Assembly (NCBI GenBank): GCA_025054905.1
Contig: JANWZF010000342.1
Span: 1-14,933 of the forward strand
Source of the DNA: Tepidimonas sp.
Lineage (GTDB): Bacteria > Pseudomonadota > Gammaproteobacteria > Burkholderiales > Burkholderiaceae_C
Length of the DNA: 14,933 nt
Direction: 5' to 3'
This document shows, one piece after another, positions 14,292 through 14,933 of the stretch; positions within the stretch are counted from its first letter, which is position 1; every line of letters starts with the position of its first letter. The notes below the pieces were generated by a model, which saw nothing but the letters and a program-made list of their open reading frames with translations, did not search any database and had not been told where the DNA came from. The translations under genes and the position numbers were made by a program.

Positions 14292-14933
14292 TCACAGCGC
14301 CCAGTCGTACTCGATCGTCAGCGGCGCGTGATCCGAAAAGCGCTGCGCCTTGTACACCTCGGCCCGCCGCGCGGTGGCGGCCACCTGCGGCGTGGCCCAA
14401 TGCACATCGATGCGCCAGCCGACGTTCTTGGCCCAGGCCTGGCCGCGGTTGCTCCACCAGGTGTAGCCCTCGCCCTCGGCGTCGGGATGCAGGCGACGGT
14501 ACACGTCCACCCACTGGCCCGTGCCCAGCATACGGCTCACCCAAGCGCGCTCCTCGGGCAAAAAGCCGCTGTTTTTCTGATTGCCGCGCCAGTTTTTCAG
14601 GTCTTTTTCGGTGTGCGCGATGTTGATGTCGCCGCACACCAGCGCGTGGCGCTGCTGGCCCAGCTGCCGCAGCACCGGCTCGATCAGCGCCAAAAATCGA
14701 AACTTGGCCTGCTGGCGCTCCTCGCCCGAAGACCCACTGGGGAAATACACGCTGACGATGCTGAAGCGCCGTGCCGGGGTGTCGAAGCGCAGCTCGATCC
14801 AGCGCCCCTCGTCGTCGAATTCGGGCACCCCGATGCCCAGCACGACGTCGCTGGGCTGCAACCGCGTGTAGATGCCCACCCCCGCGTAGCCCCTGCGCGC
14901 CGCGCAATGGACATAGCCGCGCAGGCCGGCCAG
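14292..14933 (-). CDS. xth: Exodeoxyribonuclease III / AP endonuclease (5' end missing)
   Basis: Base-excision-repair nuclease of the exonuclease III family. The frame is open to the window edge, giving the last 213 residues of a protein usually about 255-270 long. From the edge it reads LAGLRGYVHCAARRGYAGVGIYTR, matching the family's GYxGVG region. GVPEFDDEGR, SVYFPSG, the catalytic GDINIAHTEKDLKN (equivalent to D151 and N153 of E. coli), FLPEERAW, YTWWSNRG, WRIDVHWAT and the SDHAPL active-site Asp-His motif follow. A GTG at 14879 is internal, not the start. The stop is 37 bp before the GTPase gene. A GACCG-CGTC-CGGTC hairpin begins in the stop codon but has no T-run. The residue pattern fits the XthA/ExoA family; I cannot separate subtypes. 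Confidence 0.93.
   Translation of the reverse strand: MAGLRGYVHCAARRGYAGVGIYTRLQPSDVVLGIGVPEFDDEGRWIELRFDTPARRFSIVSVYFPSGSSGEERQQAKFRFLALIEPVLRQLGQQRHALVCGDINIAHTEKDLKNWRGNQKNSGFLPEERAWVSRMLGTGQWVDVYRRLHPDAEGEGYTWWSNRGQAWAKNVGWRIDVHWATPQVAATARRAEVYKAQRFSDHAPLTIEYDWAL

Overview
The window looks like chromosomal core DNA from a high-GC betaproteobacterium, most likely order Burkholderiales and plausibly Comamonadaceae or a close relative. The evidence is strong third-position GC bias, a dcw (division and cell wall) cluster in the standard Gram-negative order, a DksA of the cysteine-poor type ending in a QQRRELKQKLFGD-like tail, and an MraZ beginning MFQGASS. The genus cannot be fixed from this sequence. 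All 13 genes lie on the minus strand, so transcription reads from high to low coordinates. No mobile element, tRNA, rRNA, CRISPR array or phage gene was seen, and no gene-free stretch exceeds about 220 bases.

Right part, in transcription order: a 5'-truncated exodeoxyribonuclease III (14933-14292), a COG0523/CobW-type G3E GTPase with a CxCC motif and a His-rich metal-binding tract (14254-13205), dksA (13050-12355), an uncharacterised 521-residue protein with a C-terminal STAS domain (12324-10759), and the ATP-dependent protease pair hslV (10753-10175) and hslU (10178-8859). The genes from dksA to hslU are separated by 30 bp, 5 bp and a 4-bp overlap, so they could be one transcription unit joining the stringent-response cofactor to a proteolysis machine.

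Middle: a 225-bp intergenic region (8634-8858) holds inverted repeats downstream of hslU and the start of the dcw operon. The dcw promoter candidate overlaps a row of four AGTG(G) motifs spaced exactly 10 bp apart, the expected layout of an MraZ operator.

Left part: mraZ, rsmH, ftsL, ftsI, murE, murF, mraY and a 3'-truncated murD. rsmH/ftsL, ftsL/ftsI, ftsI/murE and murE/murF each share an ATGA stop-start overlap, and murF/mraY overlap by 11 bp, so translation is probably coupled along the series. Together these genes make the UDP-MurNAc-peptide precursor (MurD, MurE, MurF), attach it to the lipid carrier (MraY), cross-link septal peptidoglycan (FtsI with the divisome protein FtsL) and methylate 16S rRNA (RsmH).

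No clearly new system is present. The points most worth a second look are the STAS protein, which seems to contain an internal duplication; a sharply bounded stretch of AT-ending codons inside rsmH; and a DksA without zinc-finger cysteines next to a zinc-chaperone-type GTPase.
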